From: Candidatus Nitrospira kreftii
Lineage (GTDB): Bacteria > Nitrospirota > Nitrospiria > Nitrospirales > Nitrospiraceae
Length of the DNA: 64,000 bases
NCBI GenBank assembly: GCA_014058405.1
Contig: CP047423.1
Location: 868,001 to 932,000, forward strand
Direction of reading: 5' to 3'
The translations under genes and the position numbers were made by a program. Each line of letters opens with the position of its first letter. The first letter of the stretch is position 1. Below the pieces are notes generated by a model. It was not told the origin of the DNA and ran no database searches. It worked only from the letters and a program-made list of their open reading frames with translations. This document shows, piece after piece, positions 36,166 through 45,016 of the stretch.

Positions 36166-37187
36166 TTAGTGGTCTCTTCCCTGTCGGGCTTGGGAGGCGG
36201 AGGAATAAACCCGTAGTCTGCGAGTGTTCGTTTTTCACTCTTCGATTTTGCCGATGGCGGAGTTTCTAGTCCATTCATCTCGGCCGCATGCATGTAATGG
36301 TAGGGAACCAATATCAGGTTGTTGGCACGATCAATCCCGATATCAGCCGGGGCGGGGAGATGCTCCGCAATAACCTGGAATCGATGGTCTCGGGTCATGC
36401 GCCAAACCTTACCTTTTGTGAAGTCTGACACATACATATTACCCCATTGATCGAAATCGACTCCGCTCAGATTTTGGAAGCGACTCGTAAAAAACCCATT
36501 CGCTTCGACTTCGCTCAGCTGTCCGTCGGGAGTGATTTCAAGGATTTTCCCTTTCTCCCAACTCACGGTAATAAGATGATTCGTCACGGGATGGATCGCG
36601 ATTCCCGCAGGGCCTGCAAGCCTGCTGTCGCGAATCAGTAGGTCGATTCGATGATTGTCCGTTGGGTTGATACGGTAGATTGAATTGGCCGTTTGATCTG
36701 AGACATAGAGCAGACCGGTCGGTGAAGCGACCACGTCGGTCAACGACACCTGACCCTGCGAGCGAGACGAAAAAGATACGGTAGCCACTTGTTTCCCTGT
36801 CGTCTTATCAAAGCCTTTCAATTGATCAAGATCCGCGACATAGAGGATCGACCCCACGAGTGCCATCCCTTTGGGGGCATGGAGGAAGATCTCTCCGACA
36901 CCGCCTTGTACGAACTTGAGGCTGGTGACCTTCCCCTCGGCATTCAACTTGGTGATGAAGCCATTGTTGTCTCGAGTGTCTGGTTCACCATTGATGTTGG
37001 AGATGAAATATTCGCTGCCGGATGGGTCGCCGACGAAGCTGTTGGGAGACGCCAAGCCAGTGATCTGGACCGCCTCACTAGGCAATGCAAGACCTAACGT
37101 CAGAGCTATGAACGAGACAAATCGGAAATAGAAATGAACAGGCAAAGGAGGGCTGTCCCCAATTGAACTGGAAGCCATCGTATCCAA
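36162..37187 (-). CDS. Secreted NHL/SMP-30-type beta-propeller
   Basis: A 341-residue protein with an N-terminal signal-like segment (FVSFIALTLGLALPSEA, ~24-40) and repeating propeller blades: EYFISNINGEPDTRDN, MALVGSILYVADLDQLKG, LLYVSDQTANSIYRINP, GVDFDQWGNMYVSDFTKGKVWRM. The charged tail (ADYGFIPPPPKPDREE) resembles that of other such proteins. It is probably periplasmic; the ligand is unknown. Confidence 0.82.
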   Translation of the reverse strand: MDTMASSSIGDSPPLPVHFYFRFVSFIALTLGLALPSEAVQITGLASPNSFVGDPSGSEYFISNINGEPDTRDNNGFITKLNAEGKVTSLKFVQGGVGEIFLHAPKGMALVGSILYVADLDQLKGFDKTTGKQVATVSFSSRSQGQVSLTDVVASPTGLLYVSDQTANSIYRINPTDNHRIDLLIRDSRLAGPAGIAIHPVTNHLITVSWEKGKILEITPDGQLSEVEANGFFTSRFQNLSGVDFDQWGNMYVSDFTKGKVWRMTRDHRFQVIAEHLPAPADIGIDRANNLILVPYHYMHAAEMNGLETPPSAKSKSEKRTLADYGFIPPPPKPDREETTK

Positions 37188-37370
37188 GGGGTGAAGAGCC
37201 TGTCAAGGAAGGATGGGGCAGGGGAGAGGGGACGCACTGAAGTAGAGAGTCCTGATTCCTGACGGCTGGCGCGATAACTTGCGCAGGGTCGAGAAACGTT
37301 GACTTACCTAAAATTCCCCTGATAAGTTGCAGCATTTTTACTGGCTAAATTGCTAATGGGGAGGGGTATT

Positions 37371-38231
37371 GTGGCCGCAAAGCTGATCGACGGAAAAGCG
37401 CTTGCACAGCAGGTTCGTGACCGACTAGCACGGGAGTCGGCCGAACTGTTTGCTCAAAAATCGATTAAGCCTGGTCTGGCGACCATTTTGGTTGGTGATG
37501 ATCCTGCCTCGCACGTCTATGTCCGAAACAAGCAAAAGGCCTGTGAGTTGGCAGGAATCTATGTTGACGATCACAAGCTTCCCGCCAGTACGACACAGGT
37601 CGAGCTGCTAACGCTCATTGAACAGAAGAACGTGGATCCAAAAATCCACGGAATCTTGGTTCAGCTCCCACTGCCGAAGCACATCGACAGCAAGGTCATC
37701 CTCGAGGCGGTCTCGCCACTCAAAGATGCGGACGGCTTTCATCCTTACAACTTTGGTCGTCTCGTTGAGGGGCATCCCGTATTTGAAGCCTGTACTCCTA
37801 AAGGCGTTATCAAGATGATTGAATCTGCAGGAGTGACGGTTGAAGGGAAGCGAGCGGTGGTGCTGGGCCGGAGTAATATTGTCGGGAAGCCGTTAGCTCT
37901 CATGCTTCTGCAGAGAAACGCCACGGTGACCATCTGCCATTCAAAGACGAAGGATCTCCCGGCCGTATGTCGAGAGGCGGACTTGCTTTTGGTAGCGATC
38001 GGAAAGGCGAAGTTTGTCACCGCTGATATGGTGCGCGAGGGTGCGGTTGTCATCGACGTGGGAATGAATAAAACGCCGGAGGGCAAATTATGCGGCGACG
38101 TGGATTTCGATGCCGTCAGTCAAAAAGCCGCTTGGATCAGCCCTGTGCCGGGAGGAGTGGGGCCGATGACGATCGCGATGTTGCTCGAAAATACCGTGGA
38201 GTCTGCTAAGAGGTCCGTCGGACTAGGATAA
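37371..38231 (+). CDS. folD: Bifunctional methylene-THF dehydrogenase/cyclohydrolase
   Basis: A 286-residue FolD that interconverts methylene-, methenyl- and formyl-THF. The GTG at 37371 has GGGGAGGGG upstream and yields the family N-terminus AAKLIDGKALAQQVRDRL; longer starts exist. Signatures: ILVGDDPASHVYVRNKQKAC, ILVQLPLPKH, VVLGRSNIVGKPLALML and the PVPGGVGPMTIAMLL close. It leads folD-metF-panB. Confidence 0.95.
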   Translation: MAAKLIDGKALAQQVRDRLARESAELFAQKSIKPGLATILVGDDPASHVYVRNKQKACELAGIYVDDHKLPASTTQVELLTLIEQKNVDPKIHGILVQLPLPKHIDSKVILEAVSPLKDADGFHPYNFGRLVEGHPVFEACTPKGVIKMIESAGVTVEGKRAVVLGRSNIVGKPLALMLLQRNATVTICHSKTKDLPAVCREADLLLVAIGKAKFVTADMVREGAVVIDVGMNKTPEGKLCGDVDFDAVSQKAAWISPVPGGVGPMTIAMLLENTVESAKRSVGLG

Positions 38232-38241
38232 GGAGTCATCG

Positions 38242-39129
38242 ATGAGCCGAGAGCCTCAGCGTCTGATCGACGTCCTCAATCGTGGGACGTTTGCCGTCAC
38301 GGTCGAATACAATCCTCCTAAGGGGACGAATATTTCCTCTGTTCTGGACAGTGCCAAACAGCTGGTGGGACGGGTCCATGGCGTCAATGTCACCGACAAT
38401 ACCGCAGCCGTGGTCCGTGCCGGTTCCCTTCCCGTCTGTCGCCTGCTGTATGAGTTAGGGCATGATCCTGTGATGCAGTTGACCTGCCGCGACCGTAATC
38501 GGATCGCCATGCAATCCGATTTGATGGGCGCGCACATGCTCGGGATCAGAAATATCCTATGCCTCACCGGCGATTATCCGACAGTCGGTGATCATAAGGA
38601 GGCCAAGCCGGTCTACGATCTTGATTCTGTTCAAGTGATGCAACTGGTGCAGGGCTTGAACAACGGCAAGGATATGATGGGAAACAAGCTGGACGGGTCC
38701 ACGGCATTCACGATCGGTGCAGCCGTCACACCGGAGGCCGATCTCGTCGGGCCGGTGTTGGCAAAGTTTGAAGTGAAGGTGAAAGCCGGCGCCCAGTTTT
38801 TCCAGACTCAAGCGGTCTATAACCCCGATGTCTTCGCCGGGTTTATGAAACAGGTACGGCCATTCAACGTGAAGGTGCTTGCCGGTATTCTTGTGCTCCG
38901 GAACCACAAGATGGCGGAATTCATGAATGCCAACATCCCCGGCATGTCGGTACCCAAAGAGATGATTGATGAGCTCAAAGCGGCAGGAGATCGAGCGGAA
39001 GATGTCGGAGTCGACATCGCTGTGCAATCCATCAAGGCGGTACGGCCCCATTGTGACGGCGTGCACATCATGGCCATCAAGGCTACGCATCGATTGGCGG
39101 AGATCATCACCAAGGCTGAAATAGGCTGA
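38242..39129 (+). CDS. metF: Methylenetetrahydrofolate reductase
   Basis: A 295-residue flavoprotein reducing 5,10-methylene-THF to 5-methyl-THF. It has VTVEYNPPKG, the VTDN and LTCRDRNRIAMQSDL blocks, NILCLTGDYPTVGD and AGAQFFQTQAVYN. It lacks the C-terminal zinc domain, which may be supplied by the small protein at 46864. It follows folD by 10 bases and overlaps panB by one base. Confidence 0.93.
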   Translation: MSREPQRLIDVLNRGTFAVTVEYNPPKGTNISSVLDSAKQLVGRVHGVNVTDNTAAVVRAGSLPVCRLLYELGHDPVMQLTCRDRNRIAMQSDLMGAHMLGIRNILCLTGDYPTVGDHKEAKPVYDLDSVQVMQLVQGLNNGKDMMGNKLDGSTAFTIGAAVTPEADLVGPVLAKFEVKVKAGAQFFQTQAVYNPDVFAGFMKQVRPFNVKVLAGILVLRNHKMAEFMNANIPGMSVPKEMIDELKAAGDRAEDVGVDIAVQSIKAVRPHCDGVHIMAIKATHRLAEIITKAEIG

Positions 39130-39917
39130 TGACCATCCTCGAATTCCTACAGTACAAACAGGACCGGAAGAAGCTTGTCGTGGTGACGGCCTACGACGCG
39201 CTGTTTGCTCGCATCGTGGAGCAAGCAGGGATCCGGGTGATTTTGGTAGGGGATTCGCTGGGAGTCGTCGTGCAGGGTAAGCCCAATACGCTCTCCGTGA
39301 CAATGGAGGATATGCTGTACCACACCAAATTGGTCGCCGGTGCGGTGCAGCGATCGCTGGTGATCGCTGACATGCCGTTTATGTCTTACCAGGCAAGTCC
39401 GGAAGATGCCGTGCGAAATGCGGGGCGCTTGCTACAGGCTGGAGCGGCTGCTGTGAAACTGGAAGGTGGTGCTGTGATGGCTGATCGAATCAAGGCCATG
39501 ACGAGCATCGGGATACCTGTCATGGGCCATCTTGGCATGACGCCACAATCGGTTCATGTGCTAGGTGGTTACAAAGTTCAAGGCAAAGTCGACGACCAAG
39601 CCTTGAGGCTGCTAGAAGATGCGAAGGCCCTTGAGGCTGCTGGAGCCTTTGCATTGGTGCTGGAAGCGATACCTGTTGATTTGGCGAAAAAGATTACCCA
39701 AGCCGTTTCCATTGCGACCATCGGGATCGGTGCAGGACCACATTGCGATGGCCAGGTCCTTGTGATTTACGATCTGCTGGGACTCTTTGATACCTTCATC
39801 CCGAAATTTGTGAAGACCTATGCCCATCTGAAAGCCGATACCCTGCAAGCTCTGGGTCGGTATAAGGAAGACGTCGAGCAGGGAAAGTTTCCGTCGGATT
39901 CGGAATCCTATCACTAG
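39129..39917 (+). CDS. panB: 3-methyl-2-oxobutanoate hydroxymethyltransferase
   Basis: A 262-residue PanB, the first committed step to pantothenate; it uses methylene-THF, which ties it to folD and metF upstream. It has VVVTAYDALFARIVEQAG, VILVGDSLGVVVQG (metal-site Asp), KLEGG, GHLGMTPQSVHVLGGYKVQG and IGIGAGPHCDGQVLVIYDLLG. The TGATG overlap couples it to metF. Confidence 0.96.
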   Translation: MTILEFLQYKQDRKKLVVVTAYDALFARIVEQAGIRVILVGDSLGVVVQGKPNTLSVTMEDMLYHTKLVAGAVQRSLVIADMPFMSYQASPEDAVRNAGRLLQAGAAAVKLEGGAVMADRIKAMTSIGIPVMGHLGMTPQSVHVLGGYKVQGKVDDQALRLLEDAKALEAAGAFALVLEAIPVDLAKKITQAVSIATIGIGAGPHCDGQVLVIYDLLGLFDTFIPKFVKTYAHLKADTLQALGRYKEDVEQGKFPSDSESYH

Positions 39918-40026
39918 TCGATCGTTCGCCCTCACGCTCGTCGGCAGCAGACAGCCTTGTCTGATCCCCTGTGACTTCGTCAGTACGATTGCCCGTGGCG
40001 ATTGAGCATGGGTACGAAAGTGTTTA

Positions 40027-40236
40027 TTAGGTAAGCATAATGTTAGGAGTAGCGAAGCAGCTACGTATGCACGCTGCGATTAACAGCACGTCGTCGTGAA
40101 TGGTGTAGATCAGGCTATAAGGAAATTACCGCAACGTCGCCCGCCGGGCGTTGCCGACACGAGAGGATAGCGCGTGGGATGGCGCTGCACCTGCCCGATG
40201 ACTGCGTCGAGCACCCAGAAACTCCGCCCAGGATTC
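40027..40236 (-). pseudogene. RelE/ParE-like toxin remnant, truncated and frameshifted
   Basis: Reading the minus strand away from the IS630 end gives SFWVLDAVIGQVQRHPTRYP, then in another frame RRATLR-stop-FPYSLIYTIHDDVLLIAACI. This is the RelE/ParE signature (hydrophobic helix, arginine block, FPYxxxY, DDVxxxxA). The first ~25 residues are missing, one frameshift lies near 40140-40160, and an in-frame TAA interrupts the arginine block. It is clearly dead. Its expected antitoxin partner begins on the far side of the IS island. Confidence 0.65.
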
Positions 40237-40238
40237 TA

Positions 40239-41406
40239 GTGTAGTGGGTCATAAGTAGCTTGACTTATTGTCTCGCGTGAGTATCCTCTGTTCCCCAAGG
40301 AGGATCGGCCCATGCGCATCGCCCCCGCCGTTCATCTGAGTGACCCTGAACGCCAGCAACTCGAGCAGTGGGCGCATGGGCGACGAACGCCTGCGCGACT
40401 GGTGCTCCGCGCCAAGATTCTGTTGTTGGCGGCCGCGGGCCACGACAATCACCAGATTGCCGCTGCCGTAGCCACAAGCCGGCAAACCGTGGGGCTCTGG
40501 CGGCAGCGCTTCGTGACCCAGCGCGTGCTCGGTCTTGCCCAGGATGCCCCTCGCGGAGGGCGGCCCCCAAGGCACGCCGGACTCTGACCGCGCGCATCCT
40601 GAAGACGACGACGCACACGAAACCACCCGCCGCTACCCACTGGTCCACCCGCACCTTGGCGCGACACCTGCGGACGAATCCCACGTTCGTGCAACGGGTC
40701 TGGACTGCGCATGGGCTGCACCCCCATCGAGTCCGCGCCTTCAAGCTCAGTCAGGATCCGCACTTCCAGGAGAAATTGGAGGATGTGGTGGGGCTCTATC
40801 TCCATCCGCCCGCGCATGCGGTGGTTCTGGCTGTCGATGAGAAAAGCCAAATCCAAGCGCTCGATCGCACACAGCCTGGCCTCCCGCTGAAGAAAGGCCG
40901 GTGCGGGACGATGACCCATGACTACAAGCGCCACGGCACGACCACGCTCTTTGCCGCCCTCAACGTCGCGGAGGGCTCCTTGATCTCCACCTGCTTGCCC
41001 CGCCATCGGCACCAGGAATGGCTGCGGTTCCTACGGCTGATTGATCGGCAGATTCCTCAGGACAAGGCCCTGCATCTGATCGCCGACAACTATGCCACTC
41101 ACAAACACCCCACGGTCCAACGGTGGTTGACACGGCACCCCCGCATCCACATGCACTTCACCCCGACGAGTAGCTCGTGGCTCAATCTCGTGGAGCGTGT
41201 CTTTGGCGACCTGACGGCCAAACAGCTGCGGCGCGGTGTGTTCCGGAGCGTCCCCGAGCTGATTGCGGCCATTGACGCGTACATGACCCAGCGCAATGCC
41301 CAGCCTAAACCGTTTGTGTGGACCAAATCCGCCCAGGAGATCCTGACAAAAGTGAATCGAGCCAAGATCGCCCTGGATAAGACAAGAACAGCATGAATCA
41401 CTACAC
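40239..41406 (+). mobile_element. IS630-family element, copy 1 (defective)
   Basis: A 1168-base element. Outer ends read CTAGTGTAGTGGGTCAT on the left and the complement of CTAGTGTAGTGATTCAT on the right (17 bases, 2 mismatches, counting the TA target). A TA dinucleotide flanks each side (40237-40238, 41407-41408), the hallmark of IS630 insertion. The right TA is shared with copy 2. The transposase is frameshifted. Confidence 0.92.
40312..41396 (+). pseudogene. IS630 transposase with frameshift
   Basis: Same sequence as the intact copy downstream except that a run of six C is five here (40564-40568), shifting frame after GRPP. The first 84 codons read normally (HTH domain); the catalytic part continues in the +1-related frame to 41396. 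It could be a real inactivating deletion, a homopolymer assembly error, or slippage-compensated expression. IS630 elements are sometimes expressed by frameshifting, but copy 2 shows a single frame suffices. Confidence 0.85.
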
Positions 41407-41408
41407 TA

Positions 41409-42577
41409 GTGTAGTGGGTCATAAGTAGCTTGACTTATTGTCTCGCGTGAGTATCCTCTGTTCCCCAAGGAGGATCGGCCCATGCGCATCGCCCCCGCCG
41501 TTCATCTGAGTGACCCTGAACGCCAGCAACTCGAGCAGTGGGCGCATGGGCGACGAACGCCTGCGCGACTGGTGCTCCGCGCCAAGATTCTGTTGTTGGC
41601 GGCCGCGGGCCACGACAATCACCAGATTGCCGCTGCCGTAGCCACAAGCCGGCAAACCGTGGGGCTCTGGCGGCAGCGCTTCGTGACCCAGCGCGTGCTC
41701 GGTCTTGCCCAGGATGCCCCTCGCGGAGGGCGGCCCCCCAAGGCACGCCGGACTCTGACCGCGCGCATCCTGAAGACGACGACGCACACGAAACCACCCG
41801 CCGCTACCCACTGGTCCACCCGCACCTTGGCGCGACACCTGCGGACGAATCCCACGTTCGTGCAACGGGTCTGGACTGCGCATGGGCTGCACCCCCATCG
41901 AGTCCGCGCCTTCAAGCTCAGTCAGGATCCGCACTTCCAGGAGAAATTGGAGGATGTGGTGGGGCTCTATCTCCATCCGCCCGCGCATGCGGTGGTTCTG
42001 GCTGTCGATGAGAAAAGCCAAATCCAAGCGCTCGATCGCACACAGCCTGGCCTCCCGCTGAAGAAAGGCCGGTGCGGGACGATGACCCATGACTACAAGC
42101 GCCACGGCACGACCACGCTCTTTGCCGCCCTCAACGTCGCGGAGGGCTCCTTGATCTCCACCTGCTTGCCCCGCCATCGGCACCAGGAATGGCTGCGGTT
42201 CCTACGGCTGATTGATCGGCAGATTCCTCAGGACAAGGCCCTGCATCTGATCGCCGACAACTATGCCACTCACAAACACCCCACGGTCCAACGGTGGTTG
42301 ACACGGCACCCCCGCATCCACATGCACTTCACCCCGACGAGTAGCTCGTGGCTCAATCTCGTGGAGCGTGTCTTTGGCGACCTGACGGCCAAACAGCTGC
42401 GGCGCGGTGTGTTCCGGAGCGTCCCCGAGCTGATTGCGGCCATTGACGCGTACATGACCCAGCGCAATGCCCAGCCTAAACCGTTTGTGTGGACCAAATC
42501 CGCCCAGGAGATCCTGACAAAAGTGAATCGAGCCAAGATCGCCCTGGATAAGACAAGAACAGCATGAATCACTACAC
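41409..42577 (+). mobile_element. IS630-family element, copy 2 (intact)
   Basis: A 1169-base element, apparently identical to copy 1 apart from one extra C. It abuts copy 1 head-to-tail through a single shared TA (41407-41408) and has TA on its right (42578-42579). The tandem suggests insertion of one copy into the target TA of the other, or a tandem duplication. Confidence 0.93.
41482..42567 (+). CDS. IS630-family transposase
   Basis: A 361-residue DDE transposase. The N-terminal helix-turn-helix region ([22 protein letters not shown]) is followed by a linker and the catalytic domain: first Asp in [16 protein letters not shown] (~176), second Asp in [12 protein letters not shown] (~255), Glu in [15 protein letters not shown] (~292). 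AAGGAGG precedes the ATG. The length suits the family and the enzyme looks functional. Confidence 0.95.
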   Translation: MRIAPAVHLSDPERQQLEQWAHGRRTPARLVLRAKILLLAAAGHDNHQIAAAVATSRQTVGLWRQRFVTQRVLGLAQDAPRGGRPPKARRTLTARILKTTTHTKPPAATHWSTRTLARHLRTNPTFVQRVWTAHGLHPHRVRAFKLSQDPHFQEKLEDVVGLYLHPPAHAVVLAVDEKSQIQALDRTQPGLPLKKGRCGTMTHDYKRHGTTTLFAALNVAEGSLISTCLPRHRHQEWLRFLRLIDRQIPQDKALHLIADNYATHKHPTVQRWLTRHPRIHMHFTPTSSSWLNLVERVFGDLTAKQLRRGVFRSVPELIAAIDAYMTQRNAQPKPFVWTKSAQEILTKVNRAKIALDKTRTA

Positions 42578-42622
42578 TAGCTGCGTTCTGCCGGGCTGAA
42601 CTTCAAAATTTCCGCGGTCACG

Positions 42623-42627
42623 GTTTC
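42623..42627. repeat. Target-site duplication, left (IS21 element)
   Basis: GTTTC directly before the left end TGCGTATTCC, duplicated at 44839-44843. Confidence 0.8.
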
Positions 42628-42700
42628 TGCGTATTCCGCTGAATCCGGCCGCCGATTCCGAGCGAATCCGGCCACTCGTCGGAGCCCCGCGACGCAGGCC

Positions 42701-43234
42701 TCAGTGCTCGGTCTTCAGTGGCCGACTTCCGTCTGCTTTGGCTAACCGTTTGCGCATCGATTCTCCTTTCAAGGTGATCTTATAGGCATTGTGCACGAGC
42801 CGGTCAAGAATGGCATCGGCCAGCGTCGGCTCCCCGATCGCCGTATGCCAGTGATCGATCGGGAGTTGACTGGCCACGAGGGTAGCCCGACGTCCATGCC
42901 GATCATCGAGCAGTTCCAACAGATCGCGGCGATGCTCGTCGGTCAAGGGGGCCAAGCCCCAATCATCGAGGACCACAAGGTCCGTCTTGGCGAGACTCCG
43001 GAGCAGGCGGCCATAGCGGCCATCGCCTTTGGCGATCGCGAGTTCTCGGAAGAACCGTGGGAGTCGCAAGTACAGGGCGGAGAACCCCAGCCGACAGGCC
43101 ATCTGCGCCAGCGCACAGGCCAGATACGTCTTTCCCGCGCCGGTCGGCCCCACGATCAACACATTGTCATGACTGCGAATCCATTGACCAGTGGCCAGCG
43201 ACGCGATCACGGATTTCGAGCCGTGCCGGGCCAT
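42701..43234 (-). pseudogene. istB: IstB ATPase, N-terminus deleted
   Basis: Encodes the AAA+ helper ATPase of IS21 transposition from IASLATGQWIRSHDNVLIVG onward: Walker A GPTGAGKTYLACALA, Walker B DLVVLDDWGL, then RHGRRATLVASQLPIDHWH and DAILDRLVHNAYKI. About 75 N-terminal residues of the usual ~250 are missing. The apparent start (MARHGSKS) is istA sequence read in another frame, so the true start was lost in the istA-istB deletion. Confidence 0.85.
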
Positions 43235-44597
43235 ATGTCCGTTCCAGGCGGAGAATCCCCAGGCAGGACCGGTAGCCTTGCTCGGGATGCGGCCGCCGCG
43301 CCAGGAGTTCGGCCACGACGGTTCCGGTCGCGGGCCCCACGGTCGCGGCCCACTGGATCAGTCGCGAGGGAGACCACGCCAGATACTGCTGATGCGCCGA
43401 GGGGAGATGCACCACCACCGTCGTATGCCGGCCCCGCTCGGCACTCCGCACATGGCTGGCGATCCGCTGCCCCTTGTGGAAGCACTCGATGGTGGCAGCC
43501 GTGAGTCGCACATCGAGTGGGGCATGGATCAGCGGGGACGGGACGCTGTAATAGTGGCCTTCGACCTCCACATGCGAATCGATATTCACCCGCGCCATCT
43601 GCCACTCGGCATAGACGTACGGCTCGGTCGGCAGCGGTTGTAGGGCTGGACGATCGACGGCCTCAAACTGAGACTGCCGACAGCCGGGGAGTTTCTTGAA
43701 GGGACGGCGATTCAACCGGTCCAAACAGGTGGCGATCGCCGTGTTGAGCTCGGCCAGACTGAAGAAGGGGTGATGCCGCAGACAGGCCAGGATCCAGCGT
43801 TCGACGAGCAGGACGCCCGCTTCGACCTTGGCCTTGTCGCGCGGTTTACGGACGCGGGCCGGAATCACCGCCACGCCATAGTGCCGCGCCAAATCGGCAT
43901 AGGTGGGGTTCAGCTCCGGTTCATACCGGCAGGCCTTCGTCACGCCGCTGCGTAAGTTGTCCGGTACGATGATCTCGGGCACGCCGCCAAAATAGGCGAA
44001 GGCCCGGATATGGGAACCGGTCCAATCGGGCAGCGTTTGGGTCCAGGTCGCCTCGGCGTAGGTGTAATTGGAGGCCCCCCATACCGCGACGAAGATCTGG
44101 GCCGACCGGATCTCACCGGTCTGCCGGTCCTGGACCGGCACGGTCTGGCCGGCATAATCGACAAAGAGTTTCTCGCCGGCGCGATGCTCTTGCCGCAGAC
44201 ACCGATCCAGGGTGGCCCGCCAGGCGCCATAGAGATCACAAAAGCGGCTGTACTGATAGCCGTCGGGATGCTGGGCTTTGTACTCTTGCCACAGCAACGC
44301 CAGGGTGACGCCCTTGCGCATCAATTCCTGATGCACGGTCGCCCAATCCGGCATGGCCCGCAGCGGGCCGGTCGGCGATGGAGCCGCCGGATACAACCGG
44401 GTTTCCAGCTGCTGATCGTCCAGCTCCTCCGGGAATGGCCAGGACAACCCCGCCGCCGTGGCCCGATAGAGCGTTTCCGCCACCGTGCTCCGCGCCACGC
44501 CACAACTGGCCGCAACTTGCCGGTTACTGAGTCCGCAGGCCCATTTGAGTCGAAGAATGTCTTTGATCTTTCGCATGGTCACTCGCTCCGCTGGCAT
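43167..44597 (-). pseudogene. istA: IstA transposase, C-terminus deleted
   Basis: A 476-residue IS21 transposase from the ATG at 44597 (GGGAGGG upstream; an earlier start at 44693 is unlikely). The HTH is LGLSNRQVAASCGVARSTVAE-like near residues 20-45. The DDE core has LFVDYAGQT, IVPDNLRSGV and KAKVEAGVLLVERW; the C-terminal beta-barrel holds YYSVP. It reads normally to CLGILRLERTYGPARLE, then enters foreign frame (IRDRVAGHW...) belonging to istB. The usual ~40-60 C-terminal residues are gone. Confidence 0.87.
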
Positions 44598-44838
44598 CGG
44601 TCCCTCCCCATATAATGAAGAAACACGATACCGAAGGTTGAGGAGGACTTGCGTCGCGAGTGGCTCCGGAACGGTCGGGCGGCGGCTCGCCACCCCTTAT
44701 TCCGAGGGATGTCGGCCACCGATTCCGAGAAGGCTCGAAAAAGTGGCCGGCTTCCGGTCGGAATCAGTGGCCGCGTTCCGTCGGAATGGGTGGCCGACTT
44801 GCGTCGGAATCAGTGGCCAGCTTGGGTCGGAATACGCA

Positions 44839-44843
44839 GTTTC
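44839..44843. repeat. Target-site duplication, right (IS21 element)
   Basis: GTTTC directly after GGAATACGCA, matching 42623-42627. It falls within codons 5-6 of the disrupted antitoxin frame. Confidence 0.8.
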
Positions 44844-45016
44844 TTTTATATTCACGTACCTCCTCTGACGAGGACTGTTGGCCGATCGTATCGTGTCGCA
44901 GCCGGGCTTTCTAGCTTCCCCACTTTTTTAGAGAAGGACCGGCGTCTGTTCGAGCAGGTTGGAATCGGCAAGGCTAGCGGATGTCGGCGATCACGGAGCG
45001 AAGCCCCAGCCGGTGC

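Larger units (their letters stand above)
42628..44838 (-). mobile_element. IS21-family element with internal deletion
   Basis: A 2211-base element bounded by TGCGTATTCCG and its complement CGGAATACGCA, with 5-base target duplications (GTTTC). Inside each end lie spaced repeats of a GTGGCC(G)...GTCGGAAT unit: four copies on the right (about 44738-44832) and about two on the left (42631-42681), typical multiple transposase-binding sites of this family. istA and istB are fused by a deletion, so the element is not autonomous. Confidence 0.88.
42580..44855 (-). pseudogene. Addiction-module antitoxin 5' part, split by IS21 and cut by IS630
   Basis: Two pieces of one reading frame. A GTG at 44855 (with AGAGGAGG just upstream) reads M-N-I-K-E into the IS21 target site. 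On the other side of that element, from 42627 down to 42580, the frame resumes as KETVTAEILKFSPAERS and stops at the IS630 TA. This resembles the short addiction-module antitoxins whose N-terminus reads ...EALKLSPEERARL. The rest of the antitoxin is absent. The toxin remnant at 40027-40236 lies beyond the IS630 pair, in the same orientation. Confidence 0.6.

Noticed and set aside
40449-41012. Long antisense frames inside both IS630 copies
   Set aside because: They are shadows of the GC-rich transposase; they repeat in both copies but have no independent signals.
40312-41396. Programmed frameshift in IS630 copy 1
   Set aside because: Copy 2 encodes the same protein in one frame, so the C5 run is more simply a mutation or sequencing error.
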